The notes: generated by a model not told the origin, from the sequence alone. 64,000 nucleotides of DNA from Desulfonatronospira thiodismutans ASO3-1 (GCF_000174435.1 NZ_ACJN02000001.1:1229658-1293657), one strand, 5' to 3'. Shown: positions 25,460 to 35,533, counted from the first letter of the stretch. A program made the numbers and translations.

Positions 25460-26598
25460 TTAAGTCTTTATTCGTTTAAAATAAACGTCAAAATCCTCAG
25501 CCATCCACAATTTCTTTGAGTCATTTTTTGAGTTAGAAGTCTTTTCTGAATAAAGCCTGTCCGAAAGTTCAAGGATTTTTTCCTTCATAGCCAGTTTTTC
25601 AGTCCAGTGCGGGGGGATGCCGTCAAAGCCGTAATATGCCCCGGCCAGCTGACCGCAGACAGCCGCTGTGGTGTCTGCATCATCTCCTAAGATTAGCGGC
25701 CCGCAGGACTGCATCTCTAAACGAAACGGACCTGGCAAAACACCACAGGGCCGCTTCCAGGCTCTGGACCACGTATCCGGTTCCATAAAGATCCGACTCA
25801 TCTTTTTCCAGGTACCCTGCCCTGGCAATGGCTGTAATTTTCTTACTTCCCCGAAAAGAGTCCCTGTCCGCCAGGAGTATTTCTTCTTTGCTCCGCCCTG
25901 ATAAAGCCCTGACCGTCATCCTGGCCAAGAGTCTGCAAGCATCGATGCATTCCTCTGCCCCGTGGGTTGTCCTGGAGCTTTGCCCGGCCATGCTCTCAGC
26001 CAGATCCATATCAGGAAAGTACTTCATGGGTACTGGTGCCAGGCGCATAATGGAGCCGTTGCCTGCCGACCTGGGATGGGTTGAACCGGAGTAAGGCTCA
26101 CCGGTTTTCAGGTATATTTGCAAAGCCGAAGCCACGGTACTGCCGATATCAAAGCAGGACCCGGTGCTGCTCAGGTATCCGGTTTCCATCCACCTGCAGT
26201 ATCTTTCCATCTGGTCCCGGACGTCAAACCCGCCCTTTTCAGTCAGGCTCTCTGCCAGGCACAGGGCCATGGTAACCATTCAGGGGGGTCTCGGTGGTGG
26301 CTACTGGCACCAGGCCTGGGGACTGTCCCGCACTTATTTTTCCAACGCCAACAGCCAAAAATTGTCCATCAGAAAAAAAATAAGTGCGGGACTGTCCCCC
26401 GGGACGTTTCCTGCGCCCCCTGAATGGTTACGAGGTATCATCAGTCCACTGACCCGGACGCAGATTAAACGGTCCTCCACCGACCATATCTCTGAGCGGC
26501 TCAAAGCTGCCCCTGGGCATAAACTCCACGGTGGTGCCCACGGCATCACCGGCAGCCAGGCCGGCGAGGCAGCCCCGGAATCTGTCTTGTGTGGTCAA
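25460..26598 (-). pseudogene. ADP-ribosylglycohydrolase (DraG-type), split by a mobile repeat and frameshifted
   Basis: Three pieces make one gene. Piece 1 (26598-26432) starts at a TTG and gives [19 protein letters not shown]...WTDDTS. Piece 2 (26271-25689) continues as MALCLAESLTEKGGF...[12 protein letters not shown]. Piece 3 (25687-25460) has [21 protein letters not shown] 160-bp inverted-repeat element (26272-26431) sits inside the conserved WTDDTSMAL motif, and removing it restores the motif in frame. One extra base at 25688 breaks the frame just before GDDADT, the second metal-binding motif. Family members remove ADP-ribose from proteins or DNA. It begins 9 bases after the UvrD-like gene and was probably the last gene of the defence operon. 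Confidence 0.88.
26272..26431. mobile_element. 160-bp inverted-repeat element (GTAACCATTCAGGGGG ends), inside the glycohydrolase
   Basis: The 16-bp ends GTAACCATTCAGGGGG and CCCCCTGAATGGTTAC are perfect inverted repeats. The centre is a second long hairpin (GGGACTGTCCCGCACTTA.../...TAAGTGCGGGACTGTCCC). No open frame. It is nearly identical to the element at 28794-28952. No target duplication is visible here: the flanks join exactly to restore the host codons. Confidence 0.88.
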
Positions 26599-26607
26599 AA
26601 CTCTGTT

Positions 26608-28734
26608 CTACAAAGCAATAAATGGACTCTGTCTGCCATAGCTGGTGACCACCAGTTCCTGTCTTGCCCGGGTTGCTGCCACATAGAACAAGGCTCTTTC
26701 CCTCAGTTCCCGGTCATCTCTTTCCGCTGCATCATCCGTGGACTCTAAGGAGTTGCGCAGGGGCATGACCCCGTCGTTGACCCCGGCCAGGATCATGGTC
26801 TCGAATTCCAGGCCTTTGACCCGGTGCAAGGTAGCCAGTCTAAGGCCCGGGGCGTTTCTGTCCTCTGCTGCATCGTGGCTGATGGCATATACCGGCACTG
26901 CGTTATCCTGCATTACCTGCTGGTAGCGCTTGAGCATGGATTTGGTCCTGACCGCCAGACAAGTACGGGCCAATGCGCCTTCTGCGTCCTTTTGCCGGGC
27001 CAGCTGCACCAGGTATTTCTTTTCCTCCTCAAAGGAAACAAAATGCTTTATATCCGGCTCCAGGCCCCGCAGTAGGGATGTGGTGCCCTTAGTGTCGTCA
27101 CGGCCTTCATCCAGATCATCGATGACAAGGTCTTCAAGTACACTTGTAGCCCAGCGTCTGGTCTCCTCGGTGGTCCGGTAATTGACCCGCAGTTTGCGGC
27201 TTCGACCCACAATCTTTATACCGCACTGCCCCAGGATTACCTTGTGCCGGTAAATTCGCTGGTGGCCATCACCTACAATAAAAAGGTCGTCTGGACCTTC
27301 CGGAACCATCTGCCGCAAAAGCCTGAAGGCCTGGGTGCCCATGTCCTGGGCCTCATCCACCACAATGGACTTATATGGCAGCCTGAGTCCCTGCACCTCC
27401 AGTATATTCCGGGCATCGCGCATGGCATCATCCGGTTCGCGCCACCCGTTCTCATTCAAAAGCAGCCGGTATTCTTCAAAAACCGGCCAGATTGTCTTGC
27501 GCGCCTTGCGGTTCAGAGCCACACCGCGCCCTTTGCGCGAGGCTTTGCTGTACTCTTCAAAACTGGCCACTCCCTGGGGCTGGAGCACGTTGGACCACTC
27601 CTCCCGGTAAAAAGATTCCGGCAGAGCCGGTTCTTCCGGGGCGGCAGCCATGGCCTGCTCCCACAGCTCATCTGTCTTGTGGGAGTAGATGATACTGTAT
27701 GAATAGCCTGAACGTTTCAAAAAATCCGAAACCCACTTATCCAGATTGACCACTTCTATTCTAGCCTGCTCTTCCGGAGAACAGATGGTCTGCAGGTTGG
27801 ACTGGATGTCCGCAGCCAGGTTCCGGGTAAAAGTGGTCATAAGAATCCAGTCATGCTCCCCGGTAAATATCTCCCTGGCCAGCCACCTGGCCCGGTGCAT
27901 GGCTGCCACTGTCTTACCGGTGCCTGCCTCCCCCAGAACCCGGACAGGTCCGTTCCAGCTGCGCTGCACAAGCTTGCGCTGGGTGGGATGCAGAAATACC
28001 CGCCACTTCTCTAAGGGGGCCTGCAGCATGGTCTGCAGTTCCAGGTCATCAGTGATAACATGGAAACGCTGCTGGGAATCGGGCTGATCCAAGGCAGTTT
28101 TGATGTCGCTGGTATCCACCTCTTTTTCCGTCTCTGTCTTGCCGGTCTGATCAAAGACCTCCTGCAGCGAAAACCCTTGAGCCAGAAAAAATAAAGCCTC
28201 GTAAGCCTCCTGGGGCAAAGAGCCAAGCATTTCATCCAGCTCTTCCTCTCTGGTGATTTTTCTGACCCTGGCCAGCATCTCCCGGGGGACTCCCAGCTGC
28301 ACAAGGTGCCTGTCGCGAAACTCATCAAACAGACCCGACACAGCTGCGCTGCTTACTTCCTGCTGCTGGACCTCATGGCCTGAGACCTCCATTACGTCAA
28401 AAATCTGCAGACTCCCGGTATCGGGATGGACCGCGCATTTTTTGCGCCTGGCCCAGGCATAGGCCTCATCGTGCTGGTCCACCCACAAAAGAACATACAC
28501 GTTGTCGCTGTCAGGTTTAAGTACAATACCCCGGTAATCGTCCCCGATACGCACCGAGCGAAACCCCGGGTGTGCAGCGTCATGGATCTTTTCATAATTT
28601 ATACCGGGAATCTCAGGATTCTGGCGGAACTTGGAGACGAAGCTTATGGCCTTGTTCTGGACTTTTTTGGGCAGGCTGGCAAAAGCATTGAAAAAATCAC
28701 TGGAAATGGCCACAGTGGGTTGGTTCTGGGACAT
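26608..28734 (-). CDS. UvrD-like superfamily 1 helicase with N-terminal ParE/RelE-like domain
   Basis: A 708-aa protein. Residues ~1-90 (FFNAFASLPKKVQNKAISFVSKF...NVYVLLWVDQHDEAYAWARRK) resemble the RelE/ParE toxin fold. The rest is a UvrD/Rep helicase with Walker A GEAGTGKTVAAMHRA, Walker B VVDEAQDMG, QRIYRH, and motif V/VI LHRVKGLEFETMILAG with VAATRARQELVV. The start ATG follows GGGAG. The gene lies downstream of the large helicase in the defence operon; a mobile repeat separates the two. It may process DNA ends or clear proteins during phage defence. Whether the toxin-like domain cleaves RNA, inhibits gyrase or is structural cannot be told from sequence. Confidence 0.85.
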   Translation of the reverse strand: MSQNQPTVAISSDFFNAFASLPKKVQNKAISFVSKFRQNPEIPGINYEKIHDAAHPGFRSVRIGDDYRGIVLKPDSDNVYVLLWVDQHDEAYAWARRKKCAVHPDTGSLQIFDVMEVSGHEVQQQEVSSAAVSGLFDEFRDRHLVQLGVPREMLARVRKITREEELDEMLGSLPQEAYEALFFLAQGFSLQEVFDQTGKTETEKEVDTSDIKTALDQPDSQQRFHVITDDLELQTMLQAPLEKWRVFLHPTQRKLVQRSWNGPVRVLGEAGTGKTVAAMHRARWLAREIFTGEHDWILMTTFTRNLAADIQSNLQTICSPEEQARIEVVNLDKWVSDFLKRSGYSYSIIYSHKTDELWEQAMAAAPEEPALPESFYREEWSNVLQPQGVASFEEYSKASRKGRGVALNRKARKTIWPVFEEYRLLLNENGWREPDDAMRDARNILEVQGLRLPYKSIVVDEAQDMGTQAFRLLRQMVPEGPDDLFIVGDGHQRIYRHKVILGQCGIKIVGRSRKLRVNYRTTEETRRWATSVLEDLVIDDLDEGRDDTKGTTSLLRGLEPDIKHFVSFEEEKKYLVQLARQKDAEGALARTCLAVRTKSMLKRYQQVMQDNAVPVYAISHDAAEDRNAPGLRLATLHRVKGLEFETMILAGVNDGVMPLRNSLESTDDAAERDDRELRERALFYVAATRARQELVVTSYGRQSPFIAL

Positions 28735-28793
28735 AAAAAATCTCCCTATGGTTTTGAAGGGCAGGTGCCCTTTTATTCATCCAGGGTGTAAAC

Positions 28794-28952
28794 GTAACCA
28801 TTCAGGGGGTCCTGGTTGGTGATTACTGGCACCAGGCCTGGGGACTGTCCCGCACTTATTTTTCCAACGCCAACAGCCAAAAATTGTCCATCAGAAAAAA
28901 ATAAGTGCGGGACTGTCCCCGGGCCGGTTCCGGCGTCTACCTGAATGTTTAC
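28794..28952. mobile_element. 159-bp inverted-repeat element with 8-bp target duplication, at the 3' end of the large helicase gene
   Basis: Ends GTAACCATTCAGGGGG and CTACCTGAATGTTTAC, with the same central hairpin as 26272-26431. GTGTAAAC is duplicated on both sides (28786-28793 and 28953-28960), a clear 8-bp target duplication. The insertion supplies the TAA that now ends the helicase gene; the original last codons can still be read beyond the element. Confidence 0.9.
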
Positions 28953-31900
28953 GTGTAAACAGTCCATCCATGTTCCTGCAGAATTTCTGCGTCCTTTTTT
29001 TGCTCATGAGTAAGGCAGGCAATCTTCTGTTCCGGCCAGGCCAGCTCTGCCTCGGCAAGCACCCTGCCCCCGGCATGCAGTTCAAAACCAACTTCAGGGG
29101 CAGGCCAGCCCTGGCTGCGCATCTGTGACAGGCGCTCATGCAGTTCAAGACCGGCAAGCTCAAAGGCCTCCTGCCACTCAGGATCGTCTTCCCGGGCAAC
29201 TAAAGCATGAGATGCCCCTGCATCCTGATCTGAAAAACTCTCAATGAGCTGGTCATACATGCCCTGCCTGAGTCCCTGCCGGGTGCAGAAAAAGGCTCTG
29301 GGCAAAAACTGGAAGATATTATACAGGCGCAGGAAATTAATCCAGCTGCGCTCAAACCCTGTTTTCTCCTGGGCTTCTTCTGTATCATCCAGGCAGCAGA
29401 ACAGGCGCACACCCGAAGGATCCGCACTTTTCAAGGCATTCCTGGAGGCCAGGACAAACAGGTTAACCGGCCCAGGGTTCAGGCTGCCGATCAGAGACTC
29501 GTGCACCCGGGCATCCAGCTCCTGCAGTAAAATATCCGGGACCACATGGTCCACCGCCTGCAGCCACTCATCTCTTGCATCCTGGGAAGGGCTCATGTCC
29601 AAGAGGCTTACAGCCTGGGCCAGGGCATAATTCTGCATATCCTTTGCCCGTAAATCAGCCAGAAAATGTGCCAGCAGGGAGAAATTGTCCCTGGTATGCA
29701 GTTCCCGGCATCCTTCCAGGTCAAGCTGGCTTAGCAGCTGCACGAACTTCTGCCGGCCCATGGGACTGTCCCCCGGATGCAGAAGATCCGCCACCTTTTC
29801 CTGTCTCTGCCTGACCTGTCCGTGGATATCCTTCCAGGTCAGGCTCCAGGTGTGAAAGCGCCCACTTTGCACCAGGGCCATACGCTGAGCCATATCCTGG
29901 CCCATGCGCTGCCTGTGAAAGGCCAGTCCATCGGCGTAAACAGCCACAGGTCTGCCGGCCTGCCTGCTCCGGGCTGAACGGATAACAAAATCCGCCCGGC
30001 TTGGTATCACCACTGCCTGTGCCTGTCCAAGCTCCACCTGGGGTTCCACCTCGTAGGCCTGCGCCCTTAGTCGCAGAAACCTCCCCGGTTTGCCCCGGAT
30101 GACCTCTTTGCGCAGCTCCACTGTCCAGCCCTGTCTGTCCAGACTCTGCAGACCTTCCAGGAAAAGCACCTCAAGCTCGCTTTCCCCCAGGCCTTCCACC
30201 CGGATCTGCTGCAGATTGTCCACCTGGCGCAGGGTATCGCGGTGGGACAGAATTGTGGACAGCACTTCCTGGGCTGTCTGCCTGGAAGTGGTGGGCATAA
30301 GGTAGCTGTGACGATAGGCCAGAAGACAGTTGTAGCAGCCGTCACGGTCCGGGTCTTTGTGACAGGAGCAGTTGGTCAGGGCCTGCATGGCCTTTTCCAG
30401 GACAGTAAGCATGGTTTCGGAGCGCATGAGCTGCTTTAAAAAGCCGGTGCCCCCGGGCACAGTGTCGTACAGAACTAAGTACTGCTTACGCAGGCTGGAA
30501 TCCGGCACCGGTTCCTGGCTCAAAGTGGTCTGGAGATGGTCTATGGCATAGGCTGAACCACCGAAGTGATGCCGAAGACCCAGCTGCAGTGCGGCCACAA
30601 AGGAATCCAGCCGCTTTTTGGAGGCCTCTATACCAGTAACCGGCACCAGGATCTTGATGGCTTCCGAGGTAAACTCCCGGTACAGAAAAACACTTTTGAC
30701 AAAATTGGCCTCGCTGTCTTTATCCTTGGCTGGACAGCCAAAGGCATGCTTTATCCGGCCGTCACGCTTCTGGACTTTGCCGCAGTGCCTGCACAGCACA
30801 AAGCCCGCCCCCTCCAGGTCTTCTCCAGCCACCTGCATGGACCGGCTGTTTTGTCCCTGGGGACCGAAATTGATGTCTCGAAATACCGCCCTGGAGATAA
30901 ACTCAAAACCAAAGGGGTGCTGCGGGTGTTCAATCTGGTAAGCATCCCTGATGGCCGCATTATCCACATCCACCAGGAGCTGGGTGCTGTAAAAGGCCGG
31001 GTCCCGCTGATCCGACTCGTCTGTTATGCGGCTGTCCCAGTCCGGGGCATTGGCCATGACCTGCCTGACCCGGACAAGTTCCTGCTTCCTGCCCTGGTCT
31101 GTCCACATGGGACTTGCGCACCTGGGACAGACTGCTGAACCGCCGGCCCTGGCCTCGGGCTCGCAATGGGGGCAGTTGCTGCAAAGTCTCCAGGTCTCCA
31201 GCCCTGCCGTGCGCAGGTCCACCTGGTCCACTTCCACCCGCCTGCCTTCGGCGTAAAAACGATTACCCGGGGCCAGTTCCCGCAGGCCGCTGGAGGCTGG
31301 ACGCTCGTACTCAAAATTCAGGGTCTCGTACCTGCCCTGCCCTTTCTGCTGAATTTTCCTGCGGCGATAGATTATGGACTGCAGTAAAATCCCCTGTTCT
31401 GGAAAGGCATAGTTGGGCAGAAGCCCCTCGTCTGTTAGAAAATTGTAGGTGTCCCTGGAGTTGATATTGCGTATGAGGGCCATGAGCCCGGAGCGCTCCT
31501 GGCGCAGGCTGTCCATTTCATCCTCATGGTTCTTGTCCCGGACCGGGCTGTTCTCCCGGCGTTTTATCTCCCGGTACAGCCGGTCCACCTGGGTTTTTAG
31601 GCCCTTTCTTTCCTTTTGCAGGTCATACAGACGCAGCAGGATGCGATAGCCAAGTCCGGGATGCTCCTGGCTGTCTCCAAACACGAACTGCTTCAGATGA
31701 TTAATGGAGTCCTGGCTTAGCTCCTGGTGAAAAAGACCTGCAAAATCGTCAAAAAGCCGGGTCTGTCTGGTCTGGATATACTCCATGAAGTTATGGGGAA
31801 AAACCTGTCTGTCCTGGCGTTGAAAGGTGTCCAGCACAGTGCTCAGGCGTGAAGGCACCGGGTCGGTTCCGGGACTGGCCTGCACCCAGCGGTCCAGGCA

Positions 31901-34900
31901 AAAGGCTGTAAACTGCCTCTCCAGAACTGCCGAGGCATCTAGATACACTCCCGGAGGATGTACGTAACCAGAGATCATCTCTAAGGGCCGGGCAAAAAAG
32001 TACAGGTCATGGGCCTGACCGGCAGCCACGGTCAGATTCAGGGCATTGCCGTCCTTGCGGCCGCTGCGGCCGGTTCTCTGGACATAATTGGCCTGCCCCG
32101 GAGGCACGGAACATTGCAGCGTGGCGGAAAGACTGCCGATATCAATGCCCATCTCCAGGGTGGGGGTACTGGACAGCAGGTTCGGATACCAGGGTTTTCG
32201 CTGTGCATCCGGGGTCTTGAATTTCTGCTCCAGCTCTTCCCTTGTGTCCCGGTCAAGCAGCCCTGTATGCTCCCTGGCCACCACCCGGTTGATTCTGCCC
32301 CGGATGTACAGCCGGCCATAGTAGTCCGCCCCTCTTTCTGCCGGGTCGAAAATCCCCTGACACCCCCGGCGCAGACAGGACATGCTGCTCCAGACCTCAT
32401 GATCCGCCGCTGCCCCGGAAAGGCTGAAACCACAGATGCTGCACCTGAATTGCTGCACCTGGTTGGTGATCTGCAGGGCATCCGGCTGCAGGCCGTAAAT
32501 ATGGTGTCCGTCCTGGAAGCGGTCCTGAACCAGCCCGTGTTTGTTCAGAGAAGCAAAGACCAGGTTGTAAAACCGCTGGGCAAGCCCGGGCTGGCGCATG
32601 GCCAGGTTTGGAAAATAGTTGAAGGCCCACCACTCATACCAGCTGTTGCGGCTGCCGCTGTGAGTAATCTGAGGGAAACGGTCCATACCCGCCCTGGTGG
32701 TTACAAATCCCGGAGTGCGGGTCTTGGGACCGAATCCCGGCATCCAGTGCTTCCGCCTCTGGCTGATATAGTACTCTTTGCCCCAGTTTTTGACGTACTC
32801 CTCTAAGTCCGGGTCAAAGATGCCCCCCTGGTTTTTAATCTGGACAGTGAGGCCCATTAAAAAGGAGGCCAGTGCATTATTATTGATGCTCTGGCCTGAA
32901 GTGTCCCCTGAGTTCCCTGCAGTGCCCTGGGGCATCCGCAACTCTTCCATTTCGTTTTGCAGGATCATTTTCAGTTCTTCAATCACCAGGCCCATTCGCT
33001 CCGGGTCAGGTCTGGCCACAGAGGCCCCGGACTTTTCCAGAGTCCGTCCAATACGGCTGCTGAATCCATATTCTGACACGGTTTCAAAACGCAGGCGGCG
33101 GGCAATGAGGCTTCCAAGATCCGACCCTGATGGCAGGCAGTCATGCTTTTCTAAGTGTTCTGCATCATGCAGCCAGGTCATGTTGGAGGGCATAAAGGTA
33201 GCGGCGAAGTTTTCAGCATCCATCCGGCTCTGCATATAAGCCGGCATCTCCCGGGAAATACGCTGCAGGCTGTGGCCTTCGGCCCTGTCCTGTACATACT
33301 GCTGCAAAGCAGCCCTGAAGGTAAAACGAAACGTCCTGGCTCCGAAAAACCCGGCCCGGTGTGCAGCATCCTGGACATTATCCGAGAAGGCTATGCACTT
33401 GGGATCAAAATTGTAACTGGAAGACATGAACTGACCAATCATCACGCTGGTCAGGCTGGCGGCCCGAGAACCCAGCAGGGTCAGGCTGTTGTGAGCCCCG
33501 CAGGATGGGCAGTGCTTGACTGCAGATTCCGGCACCAGAACTGCTATGGTACCGGTCTGCCCGCACCCCCTGCATTCGTCTCCTGACTTATTTCCCAGGT
33601 GCAGGCACCAGGGGCAGAGCTGCATGCTGTGCCCGGGAAAAAAGGAAGATCTGCTGCCCTGCTCCTGGGGAAAAATACTGGTCAGTCTCTGGGAGGGCTT
33701 TTTGCTGAAAAAATCCACGTAGATGGCTTTCAAATCGCTTTGCAGGCCGGCACCATGCAGAGGAAGCCTGCCCAGCCAGCCCATCTGGCCGCATTCACGG
33801 CAATGCAGCAGAGGCAGATGCCGGTTTCTTTGATCCTGGGTCAGGTCATCTGAAAAGCGAATCTCCGGAGAAGAGCCTACTGAACAGACCATGCGCCTTA
33901 GTTCCCTGTACCAGTGCTGTACCCGGACATGGATAAAGGGCCGCAGTTCTTCCTGGTCCAGGCTTTTAGCGGTTGAAATGCAGGCCAGCAGACTTGACAG
34001 CAGAAGACTTGCGTACTCAGGTCCGCCGGATTTGACCTGGGGCGAGGCCTTGCCCCCGAGTTCGTCTAAGATGTGCTGCATGCTGCGCACCTGTCCGTCC
34101 ACCACCCGCAACAGGTTGTGCACAAATACATGGCTTTTCAGAGCCTGGCCCAGGTCCACCCGCCACTGGCTCTTATCCGGTTCAGCCTGCAGATCCAGAC
34201 CCGTCCACAACTGGATCTGGGCCTCCAGAAAATCCCTTGGGGTATCATACTTCTCCGGCTTTAAAGCATCCATATCCCGTGGTGCCGGTATGTCCACCCG
34301 GCTTATGAGCTCACCGCGCAAGAAATCATCCGCATTCAGGCGGCTCTCTGTAATGAGTGCCTCATGGTCAAAGTCCTGACCGAAGATTTTGCCGGCGTAC
34401 CGGATCAACTGATCTGTGGAGTCGTCACCCCCCAGAGTGGCCGAGGTGCCGATGGGGCACAGGTATCCGGCAGGAGTACCCAGCCTGGACTGCAGGCGGC
34501 GGAGCAGGCAGGCCAGGTCCGTACCCTGGGCACCGTCAAAGGTGTGAAGTTCGTCCACCACTATATAGCGCAGGGTCTCGGGAGTGTTGGCGGCCCACAG
34601 TGCGGCGTCCCTGGCCCGGAGCAGCAGGTAGTCCAGCATCTTGTAGTTGGTGAGCAGTATATCCGGCGGGCTTTGCCTCAAAAGGTCCTTATCCGTTATA
34701 ATGTGATCCTCGCCCATGGTGGAACTGGGATCAGCGGTGCTTTGTCCCACAAAAAGCCCGGCAGTTACCCGGCCCCGAAGCCCGGGATTTTTCCAGATGG
34801 TAGCCGCCAGCCTGGAAGCCTGGTCAAAGGCCAGGGCGTTCATGGGATAGAGAAGGATGGCCTTGATGCCTGGGGTACCGGAATTGACGCGGCAATATTC

Positions 34901-35233
34901 CAGGATGGGCTGGTTGTAGCACTCGGTCTTGCCCGAGCCGGTCCCGGTGGCAATAAGAGTCCCCCGGGGCTTCGGCCCTGAGAGCCTGGCAAAGGCCTTT
35001 TCCTGGTGCCTGTAAGGAGTGTAGCCAAGGGGTACATGGGGAAAATATTCCTGGTCGCCGCCTTTTTCAAAGGGCAGCTGCAGTGAAATGTACGGACCCT
35101 TGTTTAGACTTCCATCGGTACTTAGAAACTTTTCCAGTACACCATGGAAAAAGGGGTTGGTGCTCTGAAAGGTGGTTGCCAGGAAATCCTTCAGACCCTG
35201 GTGTATTTGTCTGGAAAGGATGGAAGGGATCAT
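28949..35233 (-). CDS. Large YprA/DruE-like DEAD-box helicase with zinc ribbon, DUF1998 and C-terminal nuclease-like region
   Basis: A 2094-aa protein. N-terminal helicase: Walker A ATGTGSGKTE (motif at 97-103), DELHTFDGAQGTD (227-239), SATLGG (~264-269). A Cys cluster follows (CRECG, CPWCLHL, CRGCG, CPSCG; residues ~480-560). The second helicase lobe has EMGIDIGSLSATL and QRTGRSGRKDG. The DUF1998 region shows YDTVPGGTGFLKQL and CYNCLLAYRHSY. The last ~300 residues contain ADFVI...RPVAVYADGLAFH, resembling a PD-(D/E)XK nuclease core. Size and layout match DruE of Druantia and the YprA helicases of DISARM-related systems. The last three codons (Leu-Asp-Glu) were lost to a mobile repeat insertion. 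Confidence 0.88.
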   Translation of the reverse strand: MIPSILSRQIHQGLKDFLATTFQSTNPFFHGVLEKFLSTDGSLNKGPYISLQLPFEKGGDQEYFPHVPLGYTPYRHQEKAFARLSGPKPRGTLIATGTGSGKTECYNQPILEYCRVNSGTPGIKAILLYPMNALAFDQASRLAATIWKNPGLRGRVTAGLFVGQSTADPSSTMGEDHIITDKDLLRQSPPDILLTNYKMLDYLLLRARDAALWAANTPETLRYIVVDELHTFDGAQGTDLACLLRRLQSRLGTPAGYLCPIGTSATLGGDDSTDQLIRYAGKIFGQDFDHEALITESRLNADDFLRGELISRVDIPAPRDMDALKPEKYDTPRDFLEAQIQLWTGLDLQAEPDKSQWRVDLGQALKSHVFVHNLLRVVDGQVRSMQHILDELGGKASPQVKSGGPEYASLLLSSLLACISTAKSLDQEELRPFIHVRVQHWYRELRRMVCSVGSSPEIRFSDDLTQDQRNRHLPLLHCRECGQMGWLGRLPLHGAGLQSDLKAIYVDFFSKKPSQRLTSIFPQEQGSRSSFFPGHSMQLCPWCLHLGNKSGDECRGCGQTGTIAVLVPESAVKHCPSCGAHNSLTLLGSRAASLTSVMIGQFMSSSYNFDPKCIAFSDNVQDAAHRAGFFGARTFRFTFRAALQQYVQDRAEGHSLQRISREMPAYMQSRMDAENFAATFMPSNMTWLHDAEHLEKHDCLPSGSDLGSLIARRLRFETVSEYGFSSRIGRTLEKSGASVARPDPERMGLVIEELKMILQNEMEELRMPQGTAGNSGDTSGQSINNNALASFLMGLTVQIKNQGGIFDPDLEEYVKNWGKEYYISQRRKHWMPGFGPKTRTPGFVTTRAGMDRFPQITHSGSRNSWYEWWAFNYFPNLAMRQPGLAQRFYNLVFASLNKHGLVQDRFQDGHHIYGLQPDALQITNQVQQFRCSICGFSLSGAAADHEVWSSMSCLRRGCQGIFDPAERGADYYGRLYIRGRINRVVAREHTGLLDRDTREELEQKFKTPDAQRKPWYPNLLSSTPTLEMGIDIGSLSATLQCSVPPGQANYVQRTGRSGRKDGNALNLTVAAGQAHDLYFFARPLEMISGYVHPPGVYLDASAVLERQFTAFCLDRWVQASPGTDPVPSRLSTVLDTFQRQDRQVFPHNFMEYIQTRQTRLFDDFAGLFHQELSQDSINHLKQFVFGDSQEHPGLGYRILLRLYDLQKERKGLKTQVDRLYREIKRRENSPVRDKNHEDEMDSLRQERSGLMALIRNINSRDTYNFLTDEGLLPNYAFPEQGILLQSIIYRRRKIQQKGQGRYETLNFEYERPASSGLRELAPGNRFYAEGRRVEVDQVDLRTAGLETWRLCSNCPHCEPEARAGGSAVCPRCASPMWTDQGRKQELVRVRQVMANAPDWDSRITDESDQRDPAFYSTQLLVDVDNAAIRDAYQIEHPQHPFGFEFISRAVFRDINFGPQGQNSRSMQVAGEDLEGAGFVLCRHCGKVQKRDGRIKHAFGCPAKDKDSEANFVKSVFLYREFTSEAIKILVPVTGIEASKKRLDSFVAALQLGLRHHFGGSAYAIDHLQTTLSQEPVPDSSLRKQYLVLYDTVPGGTGFLKQLMRSETMLTVLEKAMQALTNCSCHKDPDRDGCYNCLLAYRHSYLMPTTSRQTAQEVLSTILSHRDTLRQVDNLQQIRVEGLGESELEVLFLEGLQSLDRQGWTVELRKEVIRGKPGRFLRLRAQAYEVEPQVELGQAQAVVIPSRADFVIRSARSRQAGRPVAVYADGLAFHRQRMGQDMAQRMALVQSGRFHTWSLTWKDIHGQVRQRQEKVADLLHPGDSPMGRQKFVQLLSQLDLEGCRELHTRDNFSLLAHFLADLRAKDMQNYALAQAVSLLDMSPSQDARDEWLQAVDHVVPDILLQELDARVHESLIGSLNPGPVNLFVLASRNALKSADPSGVRLFCCLDDTEEAQEKTGFERSWINFLRLYNIFQFLPRAFFCTRQGLRQGMYDQLIESFSDQDAGASHALVAREDDPEWQEAFELAGLELHERLSQMRSQGWPAPEVGFELHAGGRVLAEAELAWPEQKIACLTHEQKKDAEILQEHGWTVYT

Positions 35234-35272
35234 GTTTAGGCACTCTTTTCTGGGTTGCGGGCACAGCCCGCG

Positions 35273-35533
35273 TTAGCTATATCGTCTATACATATGCTCA
35301 AGGTTACGCCAGAAAGAAGCATCAATTCCCAAAACAACCTCCAGCTTTAGGACGATGTCCTCTGTAAGTACGGCCTTACCTTTGATAACTTCATTGATAT
35401 GATCCTCAGGTACGCCCATCCTGTGAGCCAGCTGGTCCCGGGTCATGCCTATGGCTTCAATAGTCTCCAGAATGGTATCCCCAGGAGGAAATACATAGAC
35501 AGGCCAGTATTCATTTGTCCTTACTTTTTCCAT
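35273..35533 (-). pseudogene. HigA/VapI-type antitoxin fragment
   Basis: An 86-aa N-terminal piece: YVFPPGDTILETIEAIGM, the helix-turn-helix RDQLAHRMGVPEDHINEVIKGK, then VLGIDASFWRNLEHMYR. Full members continue, sometimes to a C-terminal metallopeptidase domain. Here the frame ends inside a GCGGGC-CA-AGCCCGC palindrome that lies between it and the large helicase gene, suggesting truncation. No toxin partner is adjacent. It could instead be a complete short antitoxin. Confidence 0.65.
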
